This document shows positions 46,158 through 57,259 of a DNA stretch of 64,000 bases, one piece after another (the stretch's first letter is position 1; every line of letters starts with the position of its first letter). The notes under the pieces were generated by a model. That model worked only from the letters and a program-made list of their open reading frames with translations, was not told where the DNA came from and searched no databases. The stretch is from Neonectria sp. B-13 (taxonomy: Eukaryota > Ascomycota > Sordariomycetes > Hypocreales > Nectriaceae), in assembly GCA_002682825.1 (NCBI GenBank), contig NOKP01000030.1:567924-631923 (forward strand), in the 5' to 3' direction. The translations under genes and the position numbers were made by a program.

Positions 46158-47510
46158 TGTAACAGTCGGGCTTAACCTAGGGGTCTAGGGTAGGTCTAAG
46201 GTATATGGTTTAATGATTGAGTGGATCAGGCTGTTATAGTAAGCAATATAGGTTATAATGGTAATATGCAATAGTAAGTTATTATATAACTAAGTATGAT
46301 TATTAATAGCTAAGGAGCTTAAGGCTTATTGTTTAATGTACTAAGTGAATATGTATATATATAATGTAGAGCCCCTCTATAAGGGAACCTAATGTGTAAT
46401 AATTACTGTATTACGCATTGATTTCTTTGTCTTAAGCCTGATTGGTTTTAAAGTTCTTTATTAACCTTTGCATCTGATCTAAACCTATCTATCTTTTCCG
46501 TTCAGTCTAAGTTTTTCCTTAACCCTATATAATCCTTCCCCCCGATTTCACAATGCACTAGCTGGCCATCCGCACTAGCTCCACACACCTCAATAGCTCC
46601 TAGAACTATAGGGCATATTCCTCTCTGGATAATTTATTAATAATAACTTTATTATCTTTATTATCTAACCTAGCCTTTAATTGCTTAATAAGAGCTTTAA
46701 GTAGTATCTTCTCTTCTATAATAAAGCTAATATTATTAACCTTAGTAGCTCTATTATTAAGGAGTAAATAGTAGCTAAATATAACTAGATATACTATTTA
46801 GATAGTATTAACTATTATATAACTAGACTTAAAGCTATTAAGGCTATAGATTCTAGCTTAGTAAAGCTATTACTTATACTTAATAGGCTTAATCTTTCTA
46901 TCTAAAGAATAATAGTATTCTATTTTATATGTTTTTTAGCTCTATTTCTTACTATTAGGTTATAAGATATAATAAGTAATAAGAAAAGTAGAATATATTA
47001 TAGTTATATTATATTATATTATAGTATATTAAGAAGGAGGGAAGAAGGCTAGTTAGACTTATTAGCTTAATAAAAGATAGTTATTTATATGTACTATAGT
47101 TTAGAATAAGCTTTTTATGAATTAGACATTAAGGTTAGAGAGAGGGACCTAAATAGGTTATAAAAATAGGCTTAAGGTATAATATTAATGTGAACTATAT
47201 TACTAGGAAAGCTTACTATATTTAAGTTATTGGGATTGATAGTACTAGGCATAGTATCTTACTGTGTTAACTGCTGTATATTATCTACTGTGTTGTCTTG
47301 ATCTATTAGATAATATTGACTAAGGCTAAAATTACTATAAATATAACGTAGAGCAACGGTCCTTGGGAGCGCGTCGGTCCTAGAGGGTTATCGCTCGAGG
47401 AGCGACGCCGTTCCTGCAAGCGGCGGTCCTTCGGTGATTGGTGAAGTAAAAAGTGGGTATGTCACGGTTCTGCCGGTTGTGACCGCCTGGTCCCAACCTG
47501 GGCCGTGACA
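46158..47510 (-). mobile_element. Solo LTR (reverse), split by a family B insertion
   Basis: LTR sequence occupies 46158-46371 and 47354-47510 (about 371 bp net), starting TGTAACAGTCGGG and ending GGCCGTGACA. It lies inside the Helitron, since helicase coding sequence resumes right after it. Five-base flanks (AGCAG, CTCCT) do not match, so a deletion or rearrangement accompanied the insertion. The right part is GC-rich and little mutated. Confidence 0.75.
46372..47342 (+). mobile_element. Family B element with 11-bp TSD
   Basis: A 971-bp element starting CCCCTCTATAAGGGAACC and ending AAAATTACTATAAAT, bracketed by ataatgtagag (46361-46371) and ataacgtagag (47343-47353), which differ by one C/T. 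It is inserted in the LTR. No reading frame is preserved. Confidence 0.85.
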
Positions 47511-47740
47511 CTCCTCCAGATTGCGCTGGAGCTGTGAGGAACTAGGACAAAGCTGAATACTAAGACTGGACAACTCAAGCTAGGAAAGTGCGATCCATAT
47601 AGCCTATATGTGCAGCTATTGCGGTGCAAATCGCTTGATGGTATTATGTTGCTGTCAAAGGCATGGGTGCAGGATATGGTCGGGAATAAAATACCACAGG
47701 AAATGTTTCTTATATGATGGGTAGTGCATGAGACAACGTG
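47511..47740 (+). pseudogene. Helitron helicase (Pif1-like), C-terminal fragment
   Basis: The plus frame reads RTKLNTKTGQLKLGKCDPYS, LYVQLLRCKSLDGIMLLSKA, then VQDMVGNKIPQEM, the last helicase motif and tail of fungal Helitron Rep-Hel proteins, preceded by one TGA. It is the C-terminus of the Helitron whose Rep part lies at 42096-45905; the middle of the helicase is lost or replaced by the LTR. Confidence 0.75.
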
Positions 47741-47768
47741 GTGAATACATTTAAAGCCCCTTGTTCCT

Positions 47769-48155
47769 TGTCACAACCCAGGTTGAGACTAGGCGGTCAC
47801 AACCGGCAGAACCATAATGTACTCACGTTTTCCTTCCTATCACAGTCCGATTACCACGACCTAAGAAGCGATCACCCTGATCCAACTTCTGATCACTGTG
47901 ATCACTTATAAAGTCACTATGATCACTTACATAAACACCGTGATCACTACAGTATATATACACATTCACTTAGCACATTAGACATGAGCCTTAAGCTCCT
48001 TAGCTATCAACAATCCTACTTGGTTATACAATAACTTACTATTGCATATTATCATCATGACCTACATTGCTCACTATGACGGCCTGATCCACTCGATCAT
48101 CAAACCACATGCCTTAGACCTACCCTAGACCCCTAGGTTAGACCCGACCGTCACA
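47769..48155 (+). mobile_element. Solo LTR, well preserved, 5-bp TSD
   Basis: A 387-bp element with TG...CA ends (TGTCACAACC...CCGTCACA) is flanked by TTCCT at 47764-47768 and 48156-48160. It is GC-richer than the other copies and serves as the reference for this LTR family. It contains several GTGATCAC-type palindromes (47885-47950). No internal retrotransposon sequence adjoins it, so it arose by LTR-LTR recombination. Confidence 0.88.
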
Positions 48156-48159
48156 TTCC

Positions 48160-48560
48160 TGGGAATTCTCTCCTTCCCCACTCCCCTAGCCAAAGGGTAC
48201 GATATAACCTGTCTTCAAGAACCGGCCCGGAGTGAATGAAAGGCCTTTGTAGGCGGGATTTTCATTGTTCAACGTCGTCTTTCACCTTTACAGAACTTTC
48301 TAGAATCGCCAAAGTTCACACATACTTTTACTAAGTCTCTCAAATCGTGAAGCTCGATCGTATATTCATTACAGAAACGCACTAACTGGACAACGCCGTC
48401 GATTGCTTCCTCCGCACAGTGGATCGCTCCAGGGTTTACCGCAGTTTGCGAAGGCAAAGGAACTTCAAAGGAGAAATACCGTAGTAATCTGCAGGGACAT
48501 AGAGGCGAGCATGTGAAAGGAAAACATCCGAGAAATCATCCTCAGGACCTTTTGAATGTC
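48160..48560. other. Unassigned stretch
   Basis: A 62-codon minus frame (48269-48457) has no recognisable domain. No gene is claimed. Confidence 0.3.
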
Positions 48561-48569
48561 TTGACTACT

Positions 48570-49050
48570 GGGCCATCCTGACTAGTACGCCGTTCAACCA
48601 GTACGGACGGCGAGGTTTAAATGAGCCGAAATACTCATAAGGGGCGGCATAGCAGATGATTACCCCAGAGTCTCAGTATGGGGTCTTTAGTACGCATGGA
48701 CTAGTATGAGCCATCTTGAAGACCAGTACGGATGGCGTATCAGTCGCGATAGACCGGTACGAGGAGGGAGGCCTGTGGTCCAGTATGGACAGCATACCAG
48801 TCAGGGCGGACCGATGTGCGGAATTGCTTGGGCCAGTACATGTTCTGGGCCGATCCGCGGACTGGACCAATCCAGCACCACCTGTATGAAATCCATACCG
48901 GTCCAGCTCCAAAGGTACAGTGGGCATCCTGGTATGGCTTGAATGAAGGATCAGTCTGACCCTACCGGTACAAGGTGTGCCCCAGTACAGGCGGCATGCC
49001 GTACCGGAACATCCCGCTACTGGTACAGATGGACCAGTACCAACAAAGAT
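48570..49050. repeat. Degenerate GTAC-rich interspersed repeat
   Basis: About twelve imperfect copies of a motif such as CCAGTACGGACGGC or CAGCATACCAGT, and the palindromic core TACCGGTA, are scattered in about 480 bp (for example 48597, 48721, 48752, 48781, 48834, 48964, 49002, 49032). Spacing is irregular, so it is not a simple minisatellite. No protein frame runs through the whole area. Confidence 0.55.
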
Positions 49051-50410
49051 AGGGGCAGCACCACCCTACCATCTCAGACACTCAGAGGAGGATCTTCTCA
49101 CAGGGATGCGGGAAACACCGAGGCTTCTGCTAGGCCTGGGGCATGTTGCCTTCACCAGATGATTGGCAGACCCGATCAGTGTGGAACAGGGTCCCTGTTT
49201 CGACTCCAATACCCCTTTCAGTCAAGTCGCGGGGCTAGTGGAGAGAATCTCCGCCAACCTGGCGCGCTCTGGGATAGTAACATCAATGACAGGCTCTATA
49301 TACTCCTCCTCTTCGTCCCCTCGTGCCTGCCTTTGGGAGGTCGAAGTTGGCGATCTTATTAACGTAAGCGCGGTAAAATGTGACAAATTAAGGGTCATGG
49401 CGTATCATTTGGTCGCGCACAGAGTCTGGTGCGTCTCCTGGAAAGGACGAACTCAGTCAGCACAGCTTCCGAACCGGGTGCGGGTGTTGGGCGACCTCTT
49501 GCCATCTCATCCTTGGGTAAGCGGCAAGCAGCAAGCAGGAAACGTACCGTTGGCAGCATTCGCGGGGCCTCTCCTAGCAAACCTAGGGGTCTATTTCTTC
49601 TTGTATTCTGAATCAAGACTCTGCTGACCGATATCACTCGGCCAGAAGAAAGGCATCTCGGCGCAAATGGCTGTGCTGCCCTGGCGCCTGACTAATGATG
49701 ACTTCTTGAGGATGAACCACGATGAGGGCTAGAGGACGGCGCTGAGATGCATGGCCGAGATGTGGTTCGTCGGCAGGCTTGAGCACATGGGATTCTAGGT
49801 GTCATGGAGACAGCTAGACCGACTTACAACTTCGGGTCGAGTGCGTGCGCCGTAGTGGAGTTATAATATATAGTAGCCTCCACTTTCTGTGCCGATTATT
49901 CCATGCACACCTGCCTGACCTTGCGAAGAACAGCAACGTTATTACGACCAAATCATTCGACCTGTGCAGCATATAACCATTGTTATTAGTGTCTGCTTTG
50001 CTGTGCCGATTCCGCCTGTCCGTCCACCTGAGCTAGCGACTAACAGCAGCTTCAATACGAGCAAGTAGTCTCCGCTTTACTTCGCTGGTGCTACCTATCC
50101 ACCCAAGCTAGCGACCAACAGCAGCTGTAATACGAGCAGATCATTCGACCTGTAGAGAAAAAGTGCCAACACAGCATAATGGCCATAGTGCCTTCCCTTT
50201 TCTGCGCTCAATCTGATTTCCTCCTGAGCTAACGCCGAGCCGATCCGCTTCCCCCGCAGCTTTAACCTATGGCGGGGCATGAACCTGGACTGTTTGACAA
50301 CCTACTGAGCTCAAAGTCTATATAAACGGCCACCTCCTCTACCGGGCGGTCGTACACTTCACTCATCTCAAAAGTACAATCGCCAACATCAACTCTGCCT
50401 CCTACCTACG
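49050..50410. other. Unassigned GC-balanced stretch
   Basis: Open frames at 49163-49627 (+) and 49395-49637 (-) overlap and lack domains. No gene is supported before the small secreted protein. Confidence 0.35.
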
Positions 50411-50414
50411 CATA

Positions 50415-50923
50415 ATGAAGTTCGCGTCGCTCCTCATTAGTGTCTCGGCGCTCTCAGTCGTGGGCGCCGTTCCGACCCCTGACTCTACCAACAGTACACC
50501 CTCGAGCCACCCGAATGTTCTCTTCAAGAGGAAAAATTGTCCTACGTGGCTCAGTTCCAAGGGCGTATGTAGACTCCGCTCCCTTCCATACATCCACGCT
50601 CTCCCATGGAGTCTCTGGGATCCTAGCGTTGAAGACCCAAGCAAGCTCATATCTAGATACAAATTCTAACACGAACTTGAACAACAGCTTTGCAATGGAA
50701 CCTCGTGCCGGTATGGGTTCATCAACTACAAATGCAACGAGGGCAAATGTGTAAGTAACGCCCCCGTCGCTGTTGTTGGATTTTGCTTCTATTGGCTTTG
50801 CGTATTATGTCTAGGGTCTTGCTAATTCTTTGGTTCTAGGTTGGGAAGGGAGGGGGCGACGGTTCTTGTTGTGGGTGGCGTACAGGAAGCAATAGGGCTG
50901 TCTGCCCTAATGGAGGATACTAA
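50415..50923 (+). CDS. Small secreted cysteine-rich protein, 98 aa (candidate effector or antimicrobial)
   Basis: Exons 50415-50564, 50688-50750 and 50840-50923 splice in phase 0 across introns of 123 and 89 bp, both with GTATGT/GTAAGT donors and CTAAC/CTAAT branch sites. The product has a signal peptide (MKFASLLISVSALSVVGA), a Thr/Ser-rich propeptide ending in a Kex2-type Lys-Arg at residues 38-39 (FKRKNCP), and a mature part of about 59 residues with eight cysteines, including one CC pair, enough for four disulfides. The layout resembles fungal antimicrobial peptides and effectors, but no named family is recognised. Without splicing the frame would end in a non-cysteine tail, so the introns decide the call. 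Function is inferred from architecture only. Confidence 0.8.
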
Positions 50924-50929
50924 ATAGTA

Positions 50930-52180
50930 TTGTGACTAGCTGTTGCCGATTATAAGTTGATGGTGATGATGGATTCGTATTACAATTCAATCTGAGCTCA
51001 ATGTGTCCAACATCCATTGTCTTGATGCACCCAGCTCTAGGCAAAGTGAATCGTTGGCTCTCACGTCTTGACTACTGTATCCTGACTGGAGCCGTGGTTA
51101 TGTCCCTGGGCGTATTTCCTCGGGTGGTGGGAGGTATCCTTGTAAATAATCTGGCGAGACCATGACCAACCAGCAACGTAACTATCAGCCCAGATGTCCC
51201 CTCACGTCCTACGCGCCTCTTCATTGCAACTCGCACCTCGCTCTAAGGAACCCTCCCAAGCGGACAACACGTTCCAAGACACTCAACATGGTCAAGGGCA
51301 ATGAATCTCCGTGAGCCACGGCTGCCTTCGGTAGGTTTGCGTCTGCCCTACGTCGTCGTCTCGATTGCTGACCGTTTACTCACGCAGGTGCCGATGCAAC
51401 TTCTTCCAGCAACGCCGTTCCCGATCCTTAGCGTCTTTCGAAAAAGGCGGCCTAGCACACGTTGGCCGAGTTCAAGGCAAGTTATTGTGCAAGAAACTGG
51501 CTCATTCCTTCCACCGCCTTCGCTATTTGAAGCCTCTGGGCACCGATGACAAATACGGGGAGACAGGGGCGCTCTTCAAGCTGACACTGGGGGCTGCTAC
51601 GGGTATACTTTTGTTGTGACCTACCCTTTGGTATTGGCTGACATTGTTTACATGTTGCTGATGTCATGGGTAGGCGATATGGTTGTGATGAACGACAGTA
51701 CCCCAGTAGAGGAGAAGACGCGCCGACGGGAGCTACTTCGCAAGCAAAGCGTTGTACACAATGGCATGCGGCAAGCGAACCTACTCTAGAGTAACGAGCA
51801 TGCCCGCATCATGCTCACCAATTTCAACTTAGCGATCCTGTTGCCTTCGGTGCGATACAAGCAGGTATCTAGACCGGATCTCCTTTCGACAAATCCAAAA
51901 GCGGCAAAGCATCGTCCCCGACTTTTTGTTTAAAACCAATCACGGCGAGAAGGTCATCTGGATGCATCCCGAGGCACGGGATCGAGACTTCTATCACGTA
52001 TGGGGAAATGTCTGGGGTCCCCACAGCTATCTGCCCCCCCAGTCCCCCAGTTAGATGGAGTATATGTTGACCTTGGAAGCCCGGCATTATTGTGCTCTCT
52101 CCTTCGTCGACCAAGGGATCATCTTCCTGTACATTATTCGCACTCTATCCAGCAACCTTTGCCACCCTCCACTGTTCGCC
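50930..52180. other. Unassigned stretch
   Basis: Overlapping plus frames near 51301-51619 show no domain. Nothing is claimed. Confidence 0.35.
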
Positions 52181-52182
52181 TC

Positions 52183-52665
52183 CAAATGCTGCAAGACACC
52201 ATGGAAAAAGATTGCGAGGGCCCCAGTGCCCTACGGATTGAGACATCGCCAGGGCAAGATGTCGAAATCCAGTCTCAGCTCGAAAGCACCATAAGACACA
52301 AGTTTGACCGACGCATCCTGCCGCTGGGAATCATCATCTATCTTATGGCCTAGATAGACGGGAGCAACATGAGCAACGCCGTGGTTTTAGGCTTGATGGA
52401 AGATACGGGTCTATCGGGAAACCGCTTCAGCATCACTTTGTCCCTTTTTTTCGTCACGTACATTCTTTTCGAAATACCCGCCAACTTCATGTGCAAACGG
52501 TTCGGTCCCCGTATGTGGCTCAGCTTCATCGCGTTTGGCTTTGGCGTCACGATTATGTGCATGTCTTTTGTGCACAATTATCCGGGTCTTCTCGCTTGTC
52601 GGCTAGTTCTTGGCATGTTTGAGGCAGGTGGGTTCTCCCTTTCTTTGAACGTTTTGAGGCCTGCT
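52183..52665 (+). pseudogene. MFS transporter (anion:cation symporter type), N-terminal fragment
   Basis: From the Met at 52183 the frame reads to RHKFDRRILPLGIIIYLMA, then a TAG where Tyr is expected, then IDGSNMSNAVVLGLMEDTGL, VTYILFEIPANFMCKRFGPR and LGMFEAGG: helices 1-4 of a fungal MFS permease of the allantoate/vitamin transporter group. Homology stops near 52650, after a possible intron donor (GTGGGT), and only about 40 bp separate it from the stop of the convergent tannase. Eight or more transmembrane helices are missing. Substrate cannot be named. Confidence 0.75.
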
Positions 52666-52700
52666 CGTCGACGAAAGGAAAAGACGGCCCTGACTTCCTC

Positions 52701-54298
52701 TCACAGGACGCACGCCCAGCTGTCCTCATCCTTGACGCTGCCAGGGCCCTGGTACACGTTACGGGAAGGCCAACGGCAGTGCCGACGGTTATAATCTACC
52801 CCAGCGCTCGGCGTTCCGTTCACCCAAGCTGTGCCGACCACAACGTCTAGAGCAATGCCCTCTTCGAAACAGCGCACCATGGCCATCAGTACGTTCTCCT
52901 CCAGTTCCAGACTGGCGGCCGGGGAGAAGCCCCCGTTACCAATGACGTTGGCACTGGGTCCGCCCTGGCAGTGCCCCATGCCTGAAATACGGAAGAAGCG
53001 GTAGAACTCGTCGAGCTCTTTCGGCGCCAAGCCCATGGTCTGGGACACGAGCTCGTAGTACCTGGGCGAGTTCTCGCTGGTGATGATGCCGTCGACCTGG
53101 CCGTGGTAGTGGAGCAGCTTGCCGCCTCTGTCTTGGAAGGCAGACAAATCTCCCTCCCACGTGTCAATGTTGAACAGGTTGAGAGTGGAAGATAATGCGA
53201 AATCATCCAATTTGAGCGTCAGAGGGTCCCAGTTGGAGTCGTTGAAGATGGCGTAGCGCCACCAGTCAGAGGAACCAAAGACCTGGCCATTGAACATGGA
53301 GGAGACGGCTTCGGTGGACTCGCCACCGGGCTGCATGCGGGGGTAGACAAAGCTGCCTTCTGCGTCCAGGAGGGGCGAGTATATGCTGCGGACTGTGTCG
53401 GCCTGCGTCGCCGTCAGACACGCCGAGCTGTTTTAGCCCTCTCCACAGACGAGTCCCGAAGGGTCGTAGTCGCACAGGTCAGGCGGCTCCAAGAGGCCGT
53501 CGACGGCGCCGTCCAGGTGGTCACACTGGCTGAGGATGTCCTGTGCGATGGCGGGCCGTACTTGAAAGGGAACGAAGGTGTCGGCCGTCGGCGGGCCGGT
53601 CAGGGGGTAGAAATAGGAGCTCCAAGATGTGAGGTTGTCGAAGGAGAAAGCCGGAACTCTTGCGACAATGCCATCGAAGTCTTGGGCGAAACCCTGAGCC
53701 TCTTTAAAGCCCTGGCGTCCGCCGGTGGAGCAACCCATGTAGTAGCTCTTGGTATGGCGTGTTCCGTAGAAAGTCTCGGAAATCTGCTTGCCGACAACTA
53801 CGCCCGTATGTAAAGCCCGGTAGGGAAAGTCCTCGATGACATCGGGGTTGTCGAGGAAAGGCTGTCCGGTCTGTCCATCGTGGCCGTTGTTTGTGCCCAC
53901 GACCGCAAAGCCCAGTGAAGCTGCGTACGGGATATCTTCAAACTGAATGCAGCCGCCAAGACCGCCGTTGCCGGCGCTCAGAAACCTCCCGGACCAATCA
54001 ACTGGGAGCCAAGCCTCCATCTTGATGCCAGATCTGGCCGAAGTGGCAACTTGCGTGATGACACGGCAGAGGCCAACGGTGACGCGCTGTGAGGCGGGGC
54101 CGCAGCTGGGGTCGGCGTTGGGGAATTTCAACGTCGTGCCGGCCGCGACGAACTGGGCCGTAGTCAGGTTCGCATTGAGAATCTTCAGAGAGGCGGGCAG
54201 GCTGCGGCAACGTTCCTCAAAGGAAGCGGTGGTGTTGTCAGGAGTGGCAAATGCGATGGTGGCCAGCCCGGCGAGCAGGAGTTATGAAGCCGAACCAT
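52701..54298 (-). pseudogene. Tannase / feruloyl esterase family protein, near-complete, two lesions
   Basis: The minus frame covers nearly the whole family length (about 532 codons). It has the nucleophile motif YYMGCSTGGRQG, HYHGQVDGIIT carrying the catalytic Asp region, and GMGHCQGG with the catalytic His and the disulfide Cys. The C-terminus (VDYNRRHCRWPSRNVY) is intact. Two lesions occur: a one-base frameshift inside the signal peptide, just after the ATG at 54296-54298 (MVRLH then LLLAGLATIAFA), and a TAA at 53433-53435 in GEG-stop-NSSACL. Family members hydrolyse gallate or ferulate esters outside the cell. With so few lesions, inactivation looks recent. Confidence 0.85.
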
Positions 54299-54299
54299 G

Positions 54300-54746
54300 T
54301 TGCCTGTAAAGCAATCAGGCTGAGGAAGTGTCTGTAAGAAAGGAATACGTCAAGGCGACAGTGTTCTTTGTTGGGTGGGATGGGTGCACAGCAAAAGATT
54401 TGGATTGTGGGAGATTCGCAGTTTTATTAGGGACAATGTACATGTAAAACCCGCATCATATATCTGCATTTGACATCGTTAGTCATTACTGCCATGTTAC
54501 CTTACTGAAACCTCTGGGACGATAGAAAAGGGACATCGTCCGAGAGCTCTGCCAAGCAGTTTGCTTTCGTGGTCCCGGCATTATGCCTGGATCCGGCGGT
54601 CGCATTCGCATCGCGGCAAAGATACCGACCGTGCTTGGTTACGGGCCCAAGTTTTGAGTAGCCCGCCCCTCTTTAGTATCTCCGTGATCGGTTCGGTGTC
54701 TCCGTGGATGTGGACACGGCCACTCTCTTATCGGGGGATTTGGCAG
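54300..54746. other. Intergenic between tannase and chromodomain gene
   Basis: It contains the upstream region of the tannase pseudogene. A short open frame from the ATG at 54583 (MPGSGGRIRIAAKIP) could be a first exon of the chromodomain gene, but no strong donor was found. Confidence 0.3.
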
Positions 54747-55734
54747 CCTAATTGGCATCTTTGGCGGACAAAAGGAGGGGCCCGCGGCCGAAAACTCCAC
54801 TCCCGCCGCTGGTCGCAAGAGGTCAAGCGAGGAAGTTGAAGGAGAAATCTCCGTCGAGAGCGACGCGACGACGGTTGAGGCGGAAAAGGAGGAACATGCC
54901 AAAGAGCCCGGGGATGATTCCGTCGCTCAGCTGGAGAACCAGCTCCAGGATTCTGTAAAAGAAACGGATGCCCATGAGAGGGCATTTACATGTCTTGCTC
55001 CCATCGTGTGTCCTCCTGTGTCGCTAGAGGAACCTGTAGACTTCGCAGCAGCAGCTCCTCCCGCGGAAACTGGTAAAGCGACGGCCTCTGCTCCCTCTGC
55101 TCCCAAACAAAAGGAAGTCGAAGAGGGTGCTACTGCCAAACCGGAACTTCACGCCAACGAAATCAACGAGGCAGACGATTCCGAAATCTTCGAAATCGAC
55201 AAGATCCTAGAACACCGCCAATCCGCTGAGGACCATACTCTCCTTGAGCTGCGCATCTCTTGGAAGGCTGAGAACCTCGCCGACGAATTTACCTGGGAAC
55301 CTGAAGCCAACGTTCAAGAAGACGCCCGCGCCATTCTCTTCAAATATTGGCGCACCGTCAAGGGCGGGCGCAAGAGCGCTGTTGTCGACCCAGACCTGTG
55401 GCATGTCGTCCACGTCGAGGGCCACCACCTCGTCCCAAGCAGCGGCGACGTCCTCCTCGATGTCGCCTGGATCGGCTCCCAGCAGCGCTCGTGGGAACCC
55501 GAGGCCGCCGTTAGCGAGTATGCGCAAGAGCACGTTGATGATTACTGGGAGCGCGTTGGCGGACGCGACGAGGCCGTCGCCGCGGCGGGGGCTGAGCAGA
55601 CCGCCAAGAGGAAGACTGGGCCTAAGACCGACACCAAGGGAGCCGGAAGATCCTCTTCCACCACCAGTGCAAGGAAGTCAAGAAGAGTGGCGATAACACC
55701 CAATGGGAGGGCCACGCGCGCGACGCGAAGTTGA
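54747..55734 (+). CDS. Protein with two chromodomain-like modules (5' end uncertain)
   Basis: An open frame runs from a possible intron acceptor (TTGGCAG, 54740-54746) to the TGA at 55732. The first 150 residues are acidic and disordered. A chromodomain follows at about 55183-55370 (EIFEIDKILEHRQ, ISWKAENLADEFTWEPEAN) and a second, more diverged one at about 55396-55560 (HVVHVEGHHL, LLDVAWIGSQQRSWEPEA). The tail is Lys/Arg/Ser-rich. Chromodomains bind methylated histone tails; some belong to retroelement integrases, but no integrase sequence adjoins. No in-frame ATG is present near the start, so an upstream exon must supply it. No lesion is visible. Confidence 0.7.
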
Positions 55735-57255
55735 ACGACTTTTTTTTTCCCTACCGCGACTTCTTCGCATTCCTTGTCCGTTCTTTCCGCTTTCTGGTAT
55801 CCCTACAATTGCCCAAAATCTCGCGGAAACGCCAGGCCGGATCTTTGCACCTTCGTGCCATGCGAACAAGCAGCGGCAAGCAGGACAGGTAGTTGGGGTG
55901 GGCTTCCAGGCTGACCCACGCGCGGAGGCGAGCTGGTTGCGCGCTTCCCATGCCCAGTAACACCTGGACTCCAAAGTAGGGACTGGTCCCCGTAAGGGCT
56001 GGTCCCCAGAATAGGGACAGAGTAGGGCCTGGTCCCTAAATCAGGGTCTGGTCTCCAGAGAGGCCAGTCCCGAGAGGCCAGTCCCTGAAAAGAGAGTTCT
56101 CTATTCTAGGATTTTAGTCGCTGAGAGTCACAGGGATGCCAGAACCAGCTTCAGACCGCTTGCGGCTGCGCGAAGGTGATGGGATCGGTCTCGCCGGGCG
56201 TCTTCTCGTCTGCTATCTTGCGCTTCAAGATCCTTAAGCCGGCCAGGAAGGATCGGTTCTCGAAAATGCGACTATCGGTAGGGAAGGTGTCGTAGAGCGT
56301 GCCGAACGTGATCCTTTGTTGGTGAAGAATGTCGGTCCATGGTTGTAGATTTGTGGGACACCATTTGTTTCGCGGATTGGTGATGGGGCCCCTCGAGATC
56401 AATTTCGGGCTTAGTTCAATGGTAAAGGTGGAGAATGCAAGAGAATGGCAGGCAGCGATGTATTCGTCAAGTGTCGTGTGCTAAGTTTGTTGCTCTGACG
56501 CTTCGGCTTGTCGCTCCTCCTGTCGTTCTTTCTCTGCCCCCTCTCGGCGTGTTGTTCCGCCTCTCGCAGAAGTCTCGTCAGCTCTTCTACACTTCTTGAT
56601 CCATCTATGATGTGTAGGCTTAATACAATATAATACAATTTATTCACGCCCGGCGGCTTAAGTCGAAAGGGCACTGATTACCAATATACATGAACATTGC
56701 CCAAATTGTGTCCTGGTCTCCTTCAGCCAATACTGTGTCCTACCTTGCCTAACCTGTGTCCTTATTTCCTTAAGCCCAAGCTGTGTCATGCATTGCTCAA
56801 CTTGAGTCCTTGTCCCCTTAAGCCCGTACTGCATCTGCTCCTCGCTTATGCTTCCTTGCCTGTTCTGTCTCTGGCTGTGGGTTCCCGTGGTTTGGTAGTG
56901 TTATTAGCGAACTAGTGTTGTTGGATTGCGCAGGGGTGCTGAGGGCACTTGATTAAAAATGTAGTTCTTATTGTGATGATTGTAATTATTTGTTTTAATG
57001 GACGTGAAGGCCCTATTTTATATTTCAATATAAGCCTGAGTCCTACGAGGTCGCCACTATCTAGGACTTCTTTAGAGTTTGTCATGAAGTCGAGGCGGAA
57101 ACCTTAATTCTTCCAATAACTAGCAGTACGTTTGAAGGGAGCCCGAGCGTTGGTCAGTGACCTAATGACCCTCTTTGTGTTGCTCAAGACACGCCTCCTG
57201 ACGTGACATATGGGAACAACGAGTGGAAGGTACTACCGATGGGACATCAGCGAGA
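55735..57255. other. Unassigned stretch with short imperfect repeats
   Basis: Imperfect repeats of CTGGTCCC/GGCCAGTCCC occur at about 55980-56090 and of CTGTGTCCT...CCTTAAGCCC at about 56705-56830. A minus-strand open frame at 56151-56402 shows no domain. No gene is supported. Confidence 0.4.
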
Positions 57256-57259
57256 GAGG

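Noticed and set aside
46158..48155. Two LTRs near each other as the ends of one full retrotransposon
   Set aside because: They are in opposite orientation, and the first is inside Helitron sequence; no gag or pol lies between.
49163..49627. 154-codon plus-strand ORF
   Set aside because: Overlaps a minus-strand frame of similar length; no domain recognised and no upstream signals.
53517..54309. Plus-strand ORFs across the tannase
   Set aside because: Antisense shadows of the esterase, which has the GCSTGG and GMGHC motifs.
55207..55696. ORFs in other frames across the chromodomain gene
   Set aside because: Shadows; only one frame contains both chromodomain-like modules.
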